A DNA stretch of 64,000 nt from Fasciolopsis buskii (Eukaryota; Platyhelminthes; Trematoda; Plagiorchiida; Fasciolidae), in NCBI GenBank assembly GCA_008360955.1, contig LUCM01004803.1:62001-126000 (forward strand), in the 5' to 3' direction. A program made the translations under genes and the position numbers. This document shows positions 24,301-36,976 of the stretch, one piece after another (the stretch's first letter is position 1; each line of letters begins with the position of its first letter). The notes under the pieces were generated by a model that searched no databases, was not told the DNA's origin, and saw nothing but the letters and a program-made list of their open reading frames with translations.

Positions 24301-25910
24301 CCATTAGGAAGAAGCCAGGTAAAATTAAGCCAGAGAACAGGCGAACTTTTCCAGTTGGTGAACATTAAGCCACCATGTAATCACAAATATTTTAAGGAAA
24401 GAATTCGGTTTCACTGAGCGGGATAGGCGTTCATCCAATTTTCCACAGAATAAATAAAATACGATAAAACCAGTTAGGGAGGTTTGACTTTAGGATTTTC
24501 GTATTGACGGGTAAGCAGAATAGCGAGAAACCGTTCATTGCTCGACAAGACTGGGATAAGGAGCATATGCCTGGAGTCATGTGATTACGTTAGTACAGAA
24601 AAAGGCGGATGTGGACCTGAAAGATGACAATAAAACAGAATTAGAAGTAAACTAATTATTTGATTCTTCACCGATTGTGTATGCTAACATAATCGTTCAG
24701 AACCATTGTAAAGTCAATAACAAGTAGCAGAATTATTCTCGTGCTACTTAAACTTCGCATGGCCGAGCCATGTGGGTCACTATTGAAGCCTACGTTTATT
24801 TAGGCTTTTTACACTGAAGTCATCCTCGCGCAACCCGACCACTTGTGTAACGATGAACATTCACGTGAAACCATTGGCTGATGAGCAAAAAATTATATCG
24901 TGTTGAGAGATAAGAATATGATGATGTCCAGCGGATAGCTTACTAATTAAGATGCTCGATACATCAACGTTAGTCTGGCTTTCACTTCGCATATCCTTTT
25001 AACGGTTGTGAGCTGGTAAAGGTTCGCAACAAAAGTTAAACAATACGATAATGCTTCAAAGTTTCCCAACGTTGTTTTGGGTGTAAGTAACAGACAAACA
25101 TTCATCCGAATATTATACAATATAGGCTGCTGCCGAAATTGTAAAATAAGTTTATGGCTTACATTATCTTGTCGACATAAGTCCTTAATAGGCTTACTTT
25201 TTGAAAACTGAAAACTTCGCAGTTCATTGGGACCAACTTCGTGTGGAACTCTCAAGATATAACCCATAACGGGCGCTTTCTTCCGTAATGTGACGACAAA
25301 CGTACGATTACATCCCAAAACCTAACACAGGGGGCGTGTTTGCATGTAAATTTTGTGTACCGTATGCTGAATTACCTACCGACAAGGTTCAAAGCAGCTT
25401 TTAGAATGAATGTTTTCTACAGTCGTCTAATGAGTTTTTAAATAACCATGCGGTAGCCTGGTCAACTTTCTATGGTTAGTTCAACGAACACAGAAAATTC
25501 CGTTGATTATGCTGATCACATGGATAGAACTACTGTCGCTAATTTTCCCAAGTTACATGATGTTGGAAAACGAGGCTTTGATTAGGGCTGCCCTTACAAT
25601 AGGAATCATGATGCGCCTGCCCAGAAGAGAAATATTTTAAGAATTGGTGCATTCATAAATGTGTTCAAAACGACCATCCAGGAATGTTCCTGCAAACTTT
25701 CGAAATTTCACATCAAAAGACAGTTTGATGGTTTGATGGTTGCAATAAATAACGTTTAATCCCAAAATATACCAGAAAAGTAAGCCATCGAAACAGCCAG
25801 TGGTTGATTTCAAAGTAAAAGGAATATTTGAAAAAGTGAACTTATGATTCCCTATTACGAACAATTATCGGCGATAATCTTTTGAATTTAATCTCCTCCT
25901 GTCTTCACAG
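21350..25910. other. No supported gene; upstream region of the nuclear receptor
   Basis: Several frames exceed 100 codons (23022-23426 minus, 24045-24368 plus, 24947-25318 minus), but none has a family motif beyond a vague reverse-transcriptase-like phrase near 24045 (RLEMNSESCKLLTV). Any promoter or 5' non-coding exon of the nuclear receptor would lie here; I cannot point to a TATA box or initiator. Confidence 0.45.
21540..21585. repeat. Short imperfect trinucleotide run
   Basis: An interrupted run of TTG, CTA and GTT triplets (gctgttgctactactacgac), followed closely by gttgttaatg. It lies about 190 bp after the coding-like block at 20015-21349. Confidence 0.4.
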
Positions 25911-26702
25911 TTCTGCAATGGCTCGATATACATCAGATCTAGAGAAAATATCAAGGATACACGTGGGGACCGGTGATTTCTTGGCAGAGTTGAACGACCA
26001 GAAGACAGCAACAACTGTTTTTGAAACAAATAAACCAGTTGGTGGGAGCTCTCATTTGTCGAATCTCCCAAACCTGATTAGTCATGATGCGGCCATCAAA
26101 ACTGATCACTCGTTGGCAGAAAATACACAAGAATGGGTAAATCCAGTTGATCACTACCCATCAGACAGGATCAATAAATCAGGGAAACATTTTTTTATAT
26201 CCTCGTTGATAGGACTGGAAACGGATCGAGATAAAACAAATGGGACCAGCGACCAAGCTCCGACAAGCACCAGAACTAGTAGAAGTGAGGAAGTTATAAC
26301 GAAAAATAACAACCACAATGAAATCAGTGAAGCATTGTACAATCTGATGAGCCGCGGTTATACGCAAACGTTTAGGAATCTCAGAATGCATAGCCTAGCG
26401 GTCCCTTTTGCAGAATCGTGGGTCAGACCCCATTTGGGTCTCAACAATACAAACGGAGACAGTTCAGCTAGCTCGATCTGTACCCTAAGCGGTGTATCAG
26501 CGACCACGAACATCATATCAGATACTGCGGAAGAGGATTATCCAGCTGTTGGACTGGAGGCTGACGGCCAGAAAGACAACCCGAGCGGATTATATTGCTC
26601 TGTTTGCGGGGATGTAAGCAGCGGAAAACACTACGGAATTCTAGCGTGCAACGGGTGTAGCGGATTCTTCAAGCGATCCGTCAGGCGCAAACTAATCTAT
26701 CG
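25911..26702 (+). CDS. NR2E3: Nuclear receptor NR2E3/fax-1-like, exon with N-terminal region and first zinc finger
   Basis: This exon encodes the N-terminal domain and first zinc finger of a DNA-binding nuclear receptor that would act in the nucleus as a transcription factor. A pyrimidine-rich acceptor (ctcctcctgtcttcacag) precedes the exon, and the first in-frame ATG follows 7 nt later at 25918 with G at -3 and +4. Residues 1-226 form a Ser/Thr/Asn-rich, probably disordered region. From residue 227 the finger reads C-x2-C-x13-C-x2-C, starting [14 protein letters not shown], with P-box CNGCSG and then [13 protein letters not shown]. Asn in the P-box, where other NR2 receptors have Asp or Glu, marks the NR2E3/fax-1/Hr51 group. 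The exon ends at a good donor (cg|gtaagt) after two bases of an Arg codon. The ATG could be internal if a coding exon lies upstream. The family call is firm; the exact start is not. Confidence 0.9.
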
Positions 26703-29700
26703 GTAAGTTCTCTCGATGTTCTCCCAAAGCTACATTGTCATTCGTTTGGTAGAGAAACATTGTGGGATGCAGAAGGTATCATATCTAGGACATTCTTGGA
26801 AGACCGACATGTGCATAGGCTTATAATATCCGGCTTTATGCGTAGTTCATACAACTCTGAATCTTCATCTAAAACGTTTTTGTCACCTGCTAATTTACAA
26901 TTGTCCCAACAGTCCCACTTTGAATCAGAAGCTGACGATATCCAATCTAAACTAGCATATCGAATTTTATTCCAGAAACTTCTACCAAATCTTAACTGGT
27001 GCTCAAAATTTAAATTTAATTGCCGCCAGTATCATCCACCCGCTAGCTTGTGACCCATTTGAACTGTCTCCGAAAGCCTGGCCATAATCACTTGGGCTTG
27101 GAATGCCTCGATGCACAGTATCAGCATTATTTTCGATGGGTATAATACCGATGCCTTGACAATAACGAGGGCCAGTAGGACAAACCGTTTAGGTGACGGT
27201 TGCACGCTTTCCGTTTATAAACTTGGGGAAGATAGAGTACAACTAAGGCAAGGAAATACGGAGCATTAATCTTTTTTTCTGCTATATCTAAGATGAATGA
27301 GTTAATGAGAACGAAATAAGTCGAACGGTTAAATTTCTTAAGTCAGAAGCAGAAGCTTCAATTGGGATGACTGAGTCAAACCGATAATCAAAAAATCCCC
27401 ATCGCATGCCACGCAGGGTGACAAGACAATCCTTCCCACGGGTGCTCCGTCGTTAATGAATTTATGACCATGCCAAATAAAAAACAACAGTGGTCAGCCG
27501 GTCAACATCAAGGCGTTTCACTCTGAAATTAGGGGATTCGAATTAACAGTGTCATCCGGCATATCACCATTTGAGAATTCTTTGTTGACCGAGAATGCCT
27601 TCCTGAAAAATGAAATTCCTTTAATTTCAATATTACAGAGTAGTAAAAACGTATAAAAGATGACTAATGCTTTGAGAAAAAAGCATTTGGTTTATATGCG
27701 AGAAGTTTCTAACGCAACTACTTGAAGGAAAACGAGAAATAATTCGGCTAGAAATTCGCGGTGGCTAAATAATGCTAACTTTGATTGCTTTCTATGTCCT
27801 TATTTTGAGTGATCTGCCAAAGCACGTTACTGAACAGCGGAACATTTTATGCTGGCATTAATAGGGAAAAATCCAGCGGGGTGCCAAATTCAAGCAAGAC
27901 ATTGCCAAGTAACGGAAGTTAGTCGTTTCGTGGACTAAATTTCGTCGATTCACGAATTCTCTAATGCATACTGCGTGTCTATAACCGCGTTTTTGATTAT
28001 GATAAACCGAGAATTGGGTAGGATATTTCTAGAAAGCTATCTCAGAAATTGTTACTTTGGGCATAAGTCAGGGAACTGGAGAAATTTTTCACCGTTATAT
28101 TTTTATTTCTTACTATCAAGTCACCAACAAACGTTTTGGATCGCCCCTCGGTTTCTTTAGTTTAAAATGTTTTCCCTGGCTATTTTGTTGAAAATGGAAC
28201 TGTTGGGACTGTTGCAAATACTCAAATGACAGAAAACTATCTGAGAAATAGGACTTTTGTTAGCAGGATGTAAAATAAACTGGTTGCTTGCAAAAGAATA
28301 AATTTCTGCATGACTTTGTCTCCTGAGCTTTCCCTTTTTCATCTATGCTGGATTTCTCATTTGTTTAGGCTTAGTGCTTTGATCACTCATCAGGATAGAA
28401 GAAAGTTGAAAGTTGGGCATCTGTCATCCACTAATATTCCACTTCTCGGAGGACCTCAATTCATAATATTGAGTTCCTTTTACATTCTCGCAGTCTTCCT
28501 CAGACTTATTCGCAGGGAAACTGACTGCAGTGTTTGACCAGCGTTAGCCCATGGAGACCGGAATTTCATAACAGTAGAACAACATTCCCACTACTGAATT
28601 TCCCAGGTAGGTAACAGCGACATTCATGACCAGGTGGTCTCGAAAAACCTAATCTAATAAAAATGGACATAAAAGGAACAAGTTTGTTTTTTGCCACTCA
28701 GTTTTGGACAGCATCGAGTGTAATCTTCCCTGACACGGGCCTGGGCCTATGCCCCTACGTCCGCCACGTTTGTGGATTTACAATATAAATGCCGACAACG
28801 TTCACGTCTCGTCTATTGACCCGACAATGAACACTTGTCCATTTGGTGTACTCAGAACAAATCATCAGGAAATTCTCGTCCAGTTAATCAGTCTTTTTCC
28901 TGTCACTAACCCATGGCTAGTTCACTTGTTACAATAAAGACGTTTCCGAATAACAAAACAGCTTAATCATATATCATTCAATGTTCTTGATGATTTCAGA
29001 CAGTTTTCGAAGAGCCAGAATACGCCTTTCGGGCTTCTCTACTGAATTCTTATTGTTCCATTCTCAGCCACTTTCTCGCTCACGGAATTGCCGGATGGTT
29101 TTTCTTGGTTGTTTATGTTCCTCTCTCCATTCAATTTGCAAGCAAGCCCAACAGGTCCATCTTGGATTCAGTTCCGTCACTTCGACAATGCGTTTGTTGT
29201 AGCTCCAACAGTTCCTTGAAAACGGATTGTGCTAGTTTTTTCAGCCACTGTCCTTCTCTCATTTCTCAAAGGCTTGGATCTATGGGCTCTCCTAGTTATT
29301 ACCTTTATGGCCAAGGAAATTGTACTGAATAGAGTAAAACGAATCAAATTTCGTGATGGCCTGTGGAGTCCTTTGATAAACAACTCATGCATTTTCATGG
29401 CACTAGTTTTTCTTATTTTCTTGCTAATACTTACACGAATGTCTTATTTAGCACACTATACAAAATGGAGTCATTTGGGAACTTGGTTCTTTCCCCAGTG
29501 GCCGATTTGACAGTTATTCTCGCATTACAAAGTGGCTATTGTGAATTTCATTGTTTTCGTACTTACAAACGTTGAAATAAAACTAAATACAATCGAAACA
29601 ATCTTGGAACAGCTAAAAATGAATTATTCTTGGAAAAAACAAGATTTTTTCAACCAAAACTACACTAATTGGTTTATGTAATTATAACTTTGAACGGTTA

Positions 29701-30961
29701 TTGAAATACAGAATTCCAGTCTCCAAAACAAGTTTATTATTCCAACTCCGAATTTTTCAACTAGAGTTGTAGTAATGGGTCAAATACTTATTGAGATTTA
29801 TCCACGAATAAAATGCACCATAACAAGGACTGAAGTAGAATTTGCACAATTCACGGAAATATTTTAGCCTAAAATTTGGCGAGACATCTGTTTTCCGTTG
29901 ATAGTAAAGGTATATTACAGGAAGCCACTTTGCCCCTACGGGAAGTATAGTTGCCGGTTCCACTAGGAAAACCAATCCTACTGAATTTTCGATTCGTGCA
30001 ACGGCGAACATGTTCCAGTTAAAATGGAAAGTCTGGGATACTGTAGGGCAAAGTACATGACTAAACCTGAAATAATTCCCCGACATGGTTTTTGTTCATC
30101 CGCAACTCGAGGACTTTTCTCCCTACTTACCGATGCTTAGTCGGATGGAAGCAATACCCTAAATGTTTATACTTCACTAAAAATCGCAGATAGTAAAGGT
30201 TCATCCATGGTTGGTATGCTCTTTACCACGTCCGATTAATTAGAAATTTGGATGGATATTCCCCGTAGGGTTTCAGATGATCAGCTTCAGCACTTTTTCT
30301 TGCATCGTAGGAATTTAAAACCAACGTTGGAAGAAAGATGACAGAAACAATTTTATAAACACCAACGGATATTGCGACAAGCGAATAGGTCTCAGTGCCA
30401 AAATGATATTTCACCGCTCTGTTACAGAATCATTTAAGACGGAAAAATTCTCAATTTTTTATTTACGTTTCCGTCTTGGGTCACTTTTCTACTCTTTTGA
30501 TCAAAAAGTATGAAATAAGAATCAGTTATCCAATGGAATATATAAAAAGGGCATCGGATTGGGTTAATCATCATCAGTTTTGTGCTAGGAGTTCGCTGAA
30601 TGACAATTTTTTTCCCGGTCCCCTCTTTTTCGCTCTATCGACAAGAATTTTTCTCGTTACATCCTATCAGATCTCGAAGTGAATGTACCCACGTGTCTTA
30701 AAATAATGTAGTTACCATACACAGTTTAGTCTCGTCGAATACAACCGGGAATTTCCGTGATTCCAAATCGATGGTACCGCAATTCACTGGACTTCATTGA
30801 CCAACTAATCGTTAGTTTTACATGATATGCGTCGTCTTTGTCAACCTGTAGCTCGGACTTTTTAACTTCAATGGTAAATGAAAATGGTGGTTAGAAAATA
30901 AAAGGATGCACTGTTCCACTTTAACCGATGCATTCCTCTTTGTTGATTATGTCTGACATAG
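26703..30961 (+). other. Intron 1 of the nuclear receptor gene
   Basis: The sequence begins gtaagt and ends catag. The short open frames inside it on both strands show no domain, no matching splice phases and no codon bias, so I read them as chance. I see no recognisable repeat or RNA gene in it. Confidence 0.85.
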
Positions 30962-31065
30962 ATGCCAAGCTGGTACTGGGATGTGCGTGATCGATAAAGC
31001 CCACCGAAATCAATGTCAGGCATGTCGACTGAAAAAGTGCATTGGAATGGGGATGAACAAAGACG
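30962..31065 (+). CDS. NR2E3: Nuclear receptor NR2E3/fax-1-like, exon with second zinc finger
   Basis: The acceptor catag and the donor g|gtaagt bound a 104-nt exon. Its first base completes the Arg codon left open by the previous exon, which gives [11 protein letters not shown]. The second finger reads C-x6-C-x9-C-x2-C and includes [16 protein letters not shown]. The x6 spacing in the D-box, one residue longer than in most nuclear receptors, is typical of the NR2E3/TLX side of the family. The exon closes with GMNKD and one base of an Ala codon. It is the second half of the DNA-binding domain, contributing dimer contacts and the helix after the finger. The intron before it is about 4.26 kb and the one after it about 1.42 kb. 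The split of the two fingers between exons is clean and the frame is unbroken. Confidence 0.92.
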
Positions 31066-32484
31066 GTAAGTGGCTTTTATTTCCGGTGCATAGACGTACA
31101 GTCCACTTGGGGATCATGGATGCTGGACTGATTTCACAGTTCAAATTTGTTAGATTTTACAGTAAAAATGTGAAAAGTGCAAGAAAAGTAAAATTTAGTG
31201 AATAGTAATTTTTTTCTTCATGCGAACAGCGGGAAACTCCCCTTGAGACTATGATCATGACAGTTCATTTGTTTGCATTTGTGTCTTGACCGAGACGAAA
31301 TCATTTTTAGTTTGTGCACTAGAAAGAACACTCTTATCGGGTTGATTTTTGCAGCCCATAAAAACCTGTAAATTCACGGTTCAACACACCAGCCAGTCAC
31401 ACATGGTAGGTTATAGATAGTTAGAAAGCGTCCTTGAAAAATCAATCCGACTGACTGCGACCTTTGAATGCTAGACTTGTAATGACATTCGTTAAACTAA
31501 GCCAGCTGTGGACACTCGGGCACAATCTTGTCGACCGATGGATGAGTAGGTGCAGGTTTACTTGAGGCAGTGCGAACAAAATTTCGTCTCCGATGCCCAT
31601 GTTTCTGCGGCCAATTTTTTGTTGCTTTAAAATGGAATTATGAAAGTTCAGAAATTCTTGGTATCATCTATTTATTCTTACTGGATATTAGGATCTGATC
31701 AGGTGGAGCTGAATGCCTGTGTCGATAGTTGCCCCTATGAGGTAGTTTGAATATAGAAAGCGATGGGCTAACACAGTGTGCAAATAACATGCACCTTTTG
31801 AGAAGGACTTCAATAGTTATCCCACAAAGGCTAAATAATTCAGTTAATAAACAGAAGTTATCATTTTGTTTACTGCAATCAAAAGTGGGACTGCAAAAAC
31901 CAAGTTCATTTAGGCGGCGTGATATTCTGCATTGCTTTACACCCAGTTTTAGTTCTTAATCTTGAATACAATAGTACTTAGCCATATATGACTTTAACCG
32001 GCTATTTTAGAATGTGGACATTTTTTGTCCCATGAATTCTAATCTTACAGCTGAAGATGACTGAATAATATCAGCTTCCATGTGTGCATACCGATGTTAA
32101 ATAGAGCTTTTTGACCATTTTCCGGCAGAGTTTCGCTATGAATAAGGAAAATAATGAATCTGTTATCTGGAAGTTAGCAATTTTCATCACCGATATTGCT
32201 CTAACAGCTAGAATCCGACCAACTGAAAGGGGTAGTTTACAGCATTCACAGTAGTACTAATCCTCCAGTGTAAACCTTATCAGATGTAGGAAGTTAAATT
32301 ACACCTGATCCGTTAGGCAACGGTTGACCAGTTTTTCATCGGACAGTAAGTGCTACTAACTAAGAATATCTCATTGAAGGTTGCTTGATACAGTATGCAA
32401 GGAATTGTACAGCTCTGTTGGCTTGCAACCAAAACATTTTCTTCATTCTTTGATAAATCTCCTCATCTACTTTCTCAAACATAG
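31066..32484 (+). other. Intron 2 of the nuclear receptor gene
   Basis: The sequence begins gtaagt directly after the second zinc finger exon and ends aacatag directly before the T-box codons. Translation across the removed segment restores the conserved NKD-AVQNER junction. Nothing else is recognisable inside it. Confidence 0.88.
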
Positions 32485-33479
32485 CCGTGCAAAATGAACG
32501 CCAGCCGAGAAATTCATCACAGATGCGCATTCCACGGGCTTGTATTCAGAAAAAGTTGTCCAGTTCGGCCGATCCGGTACTTACACTTCCGTGCACAGCC
32601 AACGCTGCGACCTATGGTCTGAATCGAACCGGTGTGCAGCATCACCCGGAGACATGTGCGATCATGACACATCTGGACGGGAACATCACGATTTCAGCTA
32701 ATCTGCCACTTCCCGAAAAACATGGTGCCTGTCAAGAAGAAGAGGAACAACGGGGCCGGGTACAACGCCTCCTTCCCTCGAGTTTTAAACCAACCGATTC
32801 GAAGTTAGCACACTTAGCTTACCCATCAAGCAGGCAAACGAAACGTGGATTTGAGGATTTTCGACGCCATAGACTAAACGGCTCCCAGTACAAGCTCGGT
32901 TACTACTCCAGATTCGGTTATTCCTCACGATCAAGGTCGAAAGATGCTTTCATTGGTCAACATTCGGTTGATGTACAAAAGACCTATAAACCATTAGAGC
33001 AGCCACAACTTGCTGCATCGCCAAACCTTGAGAAAAGGATGAATGGCATTCCAATATCAAACTCAACACCTTGGCTGTTACCTGCGCTGACGAAACTAGG
33101 AAACTTTCTCCCAAGTAGGTCAGTGGATGACATCTGCGGTCTCCTGTCGAATGACGAAGTCATGTTACCGAACTCTTTTCCATCAATGTCAACGATAGGA
33201 TTTACGAATTTCTACAGTCACTTAGCTACGTTGTTCAATGTGCCTCACGACAATGCAAACCAATCAGGGATGGATAGCTCTAAATGTGGAGACGCCGAAA
33301 CAAAATTTCCACCGCTCGAGGCTGAAAACCTGAGTCAGTTTTCGCTAAAAATTCCGGATAATGACAATAGGAGTGAACAATCACGCGCTGTCATGATAGG
33401 TCTGGGACCGGACGCCCTAGACAGAAATGAGTTGATAGGATCCGCTCGGCCTTTTCAAGTCTATTCGCATCAAGGCTGA
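32485..33479 (+). CDS. NR2E3: Nuclear receptor NR2E3/fax-1-like, exon with DBD C-terminal extension and long hinge
   Basis: The acceptor aacatag is followed by two bases that complete the Ala codon, giving GMNKD-AVQNERQPRN. This is the conserved T-box/C-terminal extension of NR2-type receptors, which contacts DNA beyond the half-site. About 320 further residues follow: Ser-rich and basic, with an acidic stretch (EEEEQ) and an SRSRS patch. I recognise no domain in them. The frame stops at TGA 33477-33479. Joined to the other exons the protein would be about 627 residues. Helix 3-5 and AF-2 signatures of a ligand-binding domain are absent. Either a donor inside this exon (weak candidates near 33112, 33117 and 33397) leads to LBD exons that I could not find, or the receptor has only a DNA-binding domain. 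No AATAAA signal lies close downstream. Confidence 0.85.
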
Positions 33480-36400
33480 TCACTCACTAATACAAGAGCT
33501 CACATCAACACAACCTGATCCCAATCCTTCTCATTCCTGACTGTTGATAACTAATTATCACTTCAACATCATGTCAACTGAATATTCACAGACATCATTC
33601 ATCATTTCCGTTATTTCTCTGTCTTTAGACCGCTTGTGCTTCTTGTACGTTCAGAAGCGAAATCGCTATATCCTTGAGGTTGAGAAGTGCAGAAAATTCT
33701 ACAACGAGAATCATTGGTTTCGATAACCCCAACAGTTTTGGAGGAATGAATTTTTGCGCCCGACCAACCACTTAGGGGTGATAGACTTTTGAGATTAAAA
33801 CTGACGAGGCTGGTCCACGTGATCTTTGGTTCTCTACAAATTGCTCAAAAGTTTTAGACTAGTCTGACAGATTACAACGAAGGGAAAACTTTTATTTCGG
33901 TATTATGAAGCTAGGATCAATCTTCCACATTTTTTCGTTTAACAGTGGCTTGTGGTGAAAATGTTTTCATCTAAAATGACGACATTTCTTTTTCGTCGTT
34001 CTTGTTGCCGTCATTCATCGCCAGTACCGGTTCATTTTGCTTCTTACCCAAAAAGGTAAATCTAAATACTGCATCTGGTGCAAACTTCATCTAGGTTAGG
34101 ACAAGGATCATGAAGTGGTTTAACACCCCGGAATATTTACGGGAATCTTTTGGCCTCCATTTTTGCCTGATAGATAATAATGATTGACAATGTTATCACA
34201 AAATCACAGCACCAGCCTTCATAGTTTTCAGTCGGAAATCTGTCGATTATTATGCGGTTTATGGTAAGAAAACGATGCCGTAAGTGGAGGATAGAGAAAT
34301 GCCCTACTGCTATACAGTTTGCAGTTTTTCAGTGACTGAAGTTGTAGAAAACACCTGGAAAGAGATCAGCACTTGAGCTGATTTGATGAAACGATCTAAA
34401 AGAGGCCTGACCACCAAATCTGTTTTACAGATACTTCACAAGATTCCTCCTATGTGGCCGTGGTCACTGATTCCTGACTGCCAATTCATTGATGGGAATA
34501 TTTTTATATATTCTACAAACCCTTAGCCGGAGGTTTGCAAAATTCCGCCTCCTTTCTGGCTAGAAATCCTCCACCAGGACTGGTTTTTTTAGATATGCCG
34601 TGTCTTTGAATTTCATTCATTCCGGTAAATTAGACGGTATACATTTCAATGCAAGAAACAGCGTTTTTTCCCTTCTTCAATCTATGATAAAACTGATGCC
34701 TAATTTTTACTAAAATTTTCATTGTTGTTTGAGACATCACAAATGCGACTTGTCTGTCAAAATAATTTTAAACTTCCAGTAAGTTTGTCGTTACTGAGGT
34801 GTGGGAAATTCCACTACAGCCTTTGGAGAAATGATACGACCTCAAGTTATTTTAGCACAACTGGGATCTCCCTCTAATCAAGAGTGAATTAATCCAATGC
34901 ATTTTCAGTTACACAACTGTGTATCTCTTCTGACATTCGCTAATTAACGTGTCACCAAGTTCTGGTTATTGGTAATGGTTTTTTAAGTATTGTAATTGAA
35001 TTGCTTAAACACTACATAGAAGATAAGAAATTCTGTTTAAATCTAAATTTAGAAAATTCTTATGTTTATTCCGACTGCATGTTTAACGTTATGCGAAACA
35101 AGCCTGTGAACCGGTACTTATTTATAAGCCGAGTTTCGGTTAGTAGACTTGACAAGAAAGGATGTGGAAACTGGAGTAGGCAGACTCACCATGCGAAAAC
35201 GTAAACAGTAACGTGTCCATGCGATTTCACGTAAATATCGCAAGTAATGCCACATGGGATCTAGAAGTTATCACTACGCCGCGTGCGTTAAGCTAAACGA
35301 CAGTAGTGACAATTCACCCTTTAGACGATTAGGAGTTGTGATTGTCTAACAGTCAGCCATCTTATGATTCGCTCAGTTAGTAGTAATGTCAAGCTAGTAC
35401 GATGTTTAGCGCTGGTGTATAAATATCTATATTCAGTTGGTTTGCAGGTGCATAGCAGACGGAGACAAACTATGCGAATACCGGTAACAGTTTATTTGTT
35501 TCACTGGTTTGTACTGACCAGATTTTTACAGTGAAGATTAATGTTAGAATGGAACTTTCACCGGTCGGACCAAAAAATTTCTCAGCCTGGTGCATGATGA
35601 ATTAAAGGAAGGAATGCATCACGTATTCGCCCCCCTCCCAAATCGATCCTTTAGAATGATGCAGGAATATGGAAGTATCTATGACTGACTAATATTCGGC
35701 TGATCCTGTAAACTTCCCAGAGTAGCACAGGTCAGACGAAGCCATTTCGCACCAAGTTTCGTCCTCACAATTTGACGATGTCGGTTTGTTCCGGTTGCTG
35801 CTGCTTTGGGACTTTAACTAGTATTCGTTGGTACAGTTCTAAATTCTATCTCATCTTTAAAACAACAGTCTAAAGAATTCACCTTAGTCGCTTTCCAACG
35901 ATGGTCATACAGTGATAAACATCTACACAGTGTGAAAAATATTTACGACCGACAGCGAAGATGACGCACCGGGCGTGGTACCTTGCTGCTTCGCTCGGTG
36001 ATGTAAGACCGTTACTTTTGGCTAGATTCACGGCTTAAATGTCACAGAGAGTTTAGTGAGGCGTGTCGCTCGGCCTAGGTCAAAAACACCCAGCAGCATA
36101 CACGAACTAGGGCTGAACAAAAGAATGCAACAGAACGTAACCGAATCGTGCACATGCTAATCGGTGTATTTATGCATTTGTGCGCACATACAGGTTTAAT
36201 CATGGGTATTTTTGACTTCTCACGTCCCATTTTGCTAAAGTTGACCGACTGAAAGCAAACAGGCTAGGCAAGTGTGCGGAAAATTTTCGCACGTGATGGA
36301 TACTGCTGCAAGAATCAATCCTTAAAAATGCCTGGCGAATTCTCATCGAAGTCTGCACAAACAGTGAGCAATTGTGAAAGCTCGGTCTGAAGCAGAAGTC

Positions 36401-36640
36401 CTTGTTGCTTCGAGCTTTAGGAAGTTTCATGCTTTAAGGGCGTGTTCATAATCACTTCAGGACAAAATCGGGTTGAAATAATACAATTCTCCTCCTCCCG
36501 TCAAGTAACCCCAGCTGAAAATGCGTCAAAGATGGATGTATGAACAAACTGTCAGTTAAAGGGTGGATGGATAAGAAAATCAGATTAGTACTACTGGAAC
36601 GGAGAATAGCAATGTGAGTGGCACTAGGAAGGACATTTAC
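33480..36640. other. No supported gene downstream of the nuclear receptor stop
   Basis: No ligand-binding-domain exon and no nearby AATAAA signal is visible. One short ATG-initiated phrase (35960-35998, MTHRAWYLAASLGD ending at gtaaga) could be a first exon of something else, but has no further support. Confidence 0.45.
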
Positions 36641-36976
36641 GTTGCCGATGAGCCAGCGCCTTTAGACGTGTGTAACTTTGTACTCGTGCTTCCAGAGTTT
36701 GTGGCTGCTTGTGTTTGCGACACACCGGACTGCGCTTGAGCGGAACCAATTGAGCGTAAAAATCCACAGAAAGTGAACACGCATCGCGAACGCGCCTGAA
36801 TGAGTCTCTCCCAATTGTGTGGATTTTGGGTGCGTGGATGTGTTTCGGTCTATCCACGCAGACTTGGCACAGCATGTTCGTTGGACCATTTGGCTCTGCG
36901 GGTTGTTGGGTTATTATATTGAGGGGTGAGAAATAGGATTGTGAGACAATCTCGTTGTTTTCGTCCACCAAGAGAT
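36641..36976 (-). CDS. Candidate internal exon of an unidentified minus-strand gene
   Basis: A long pyrimidine-rich acceptor (cctaatttattcctcctatttag) and a donor (ggcaac|gtaaat) enclose 336 nt with 111 complete open codons, phases 2 in and 1 out. The product is acidic at first (DLLVDENNEIVSQSY), then has MLCQVCVDRPKHIHAPKIH and a basic end rich in Arg, Lys and His. The block is GC-rich against AT-rich flanks. The short CxxC-like element is not enough to call a zinc finger. A second frame is open over 76 codons here, which tempers the call. No neighbouring exon was found. Confidence 0.35.

Noticed and set aside
24045..24368. Plus-strand frame with RLEMNSESCKLLTV, like the region after the RT active site in retroelements
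   Set aside because: It is a single weak phrase. No YxDD or other RT block in order lies nearby, so it was not annotated as a mobile element.
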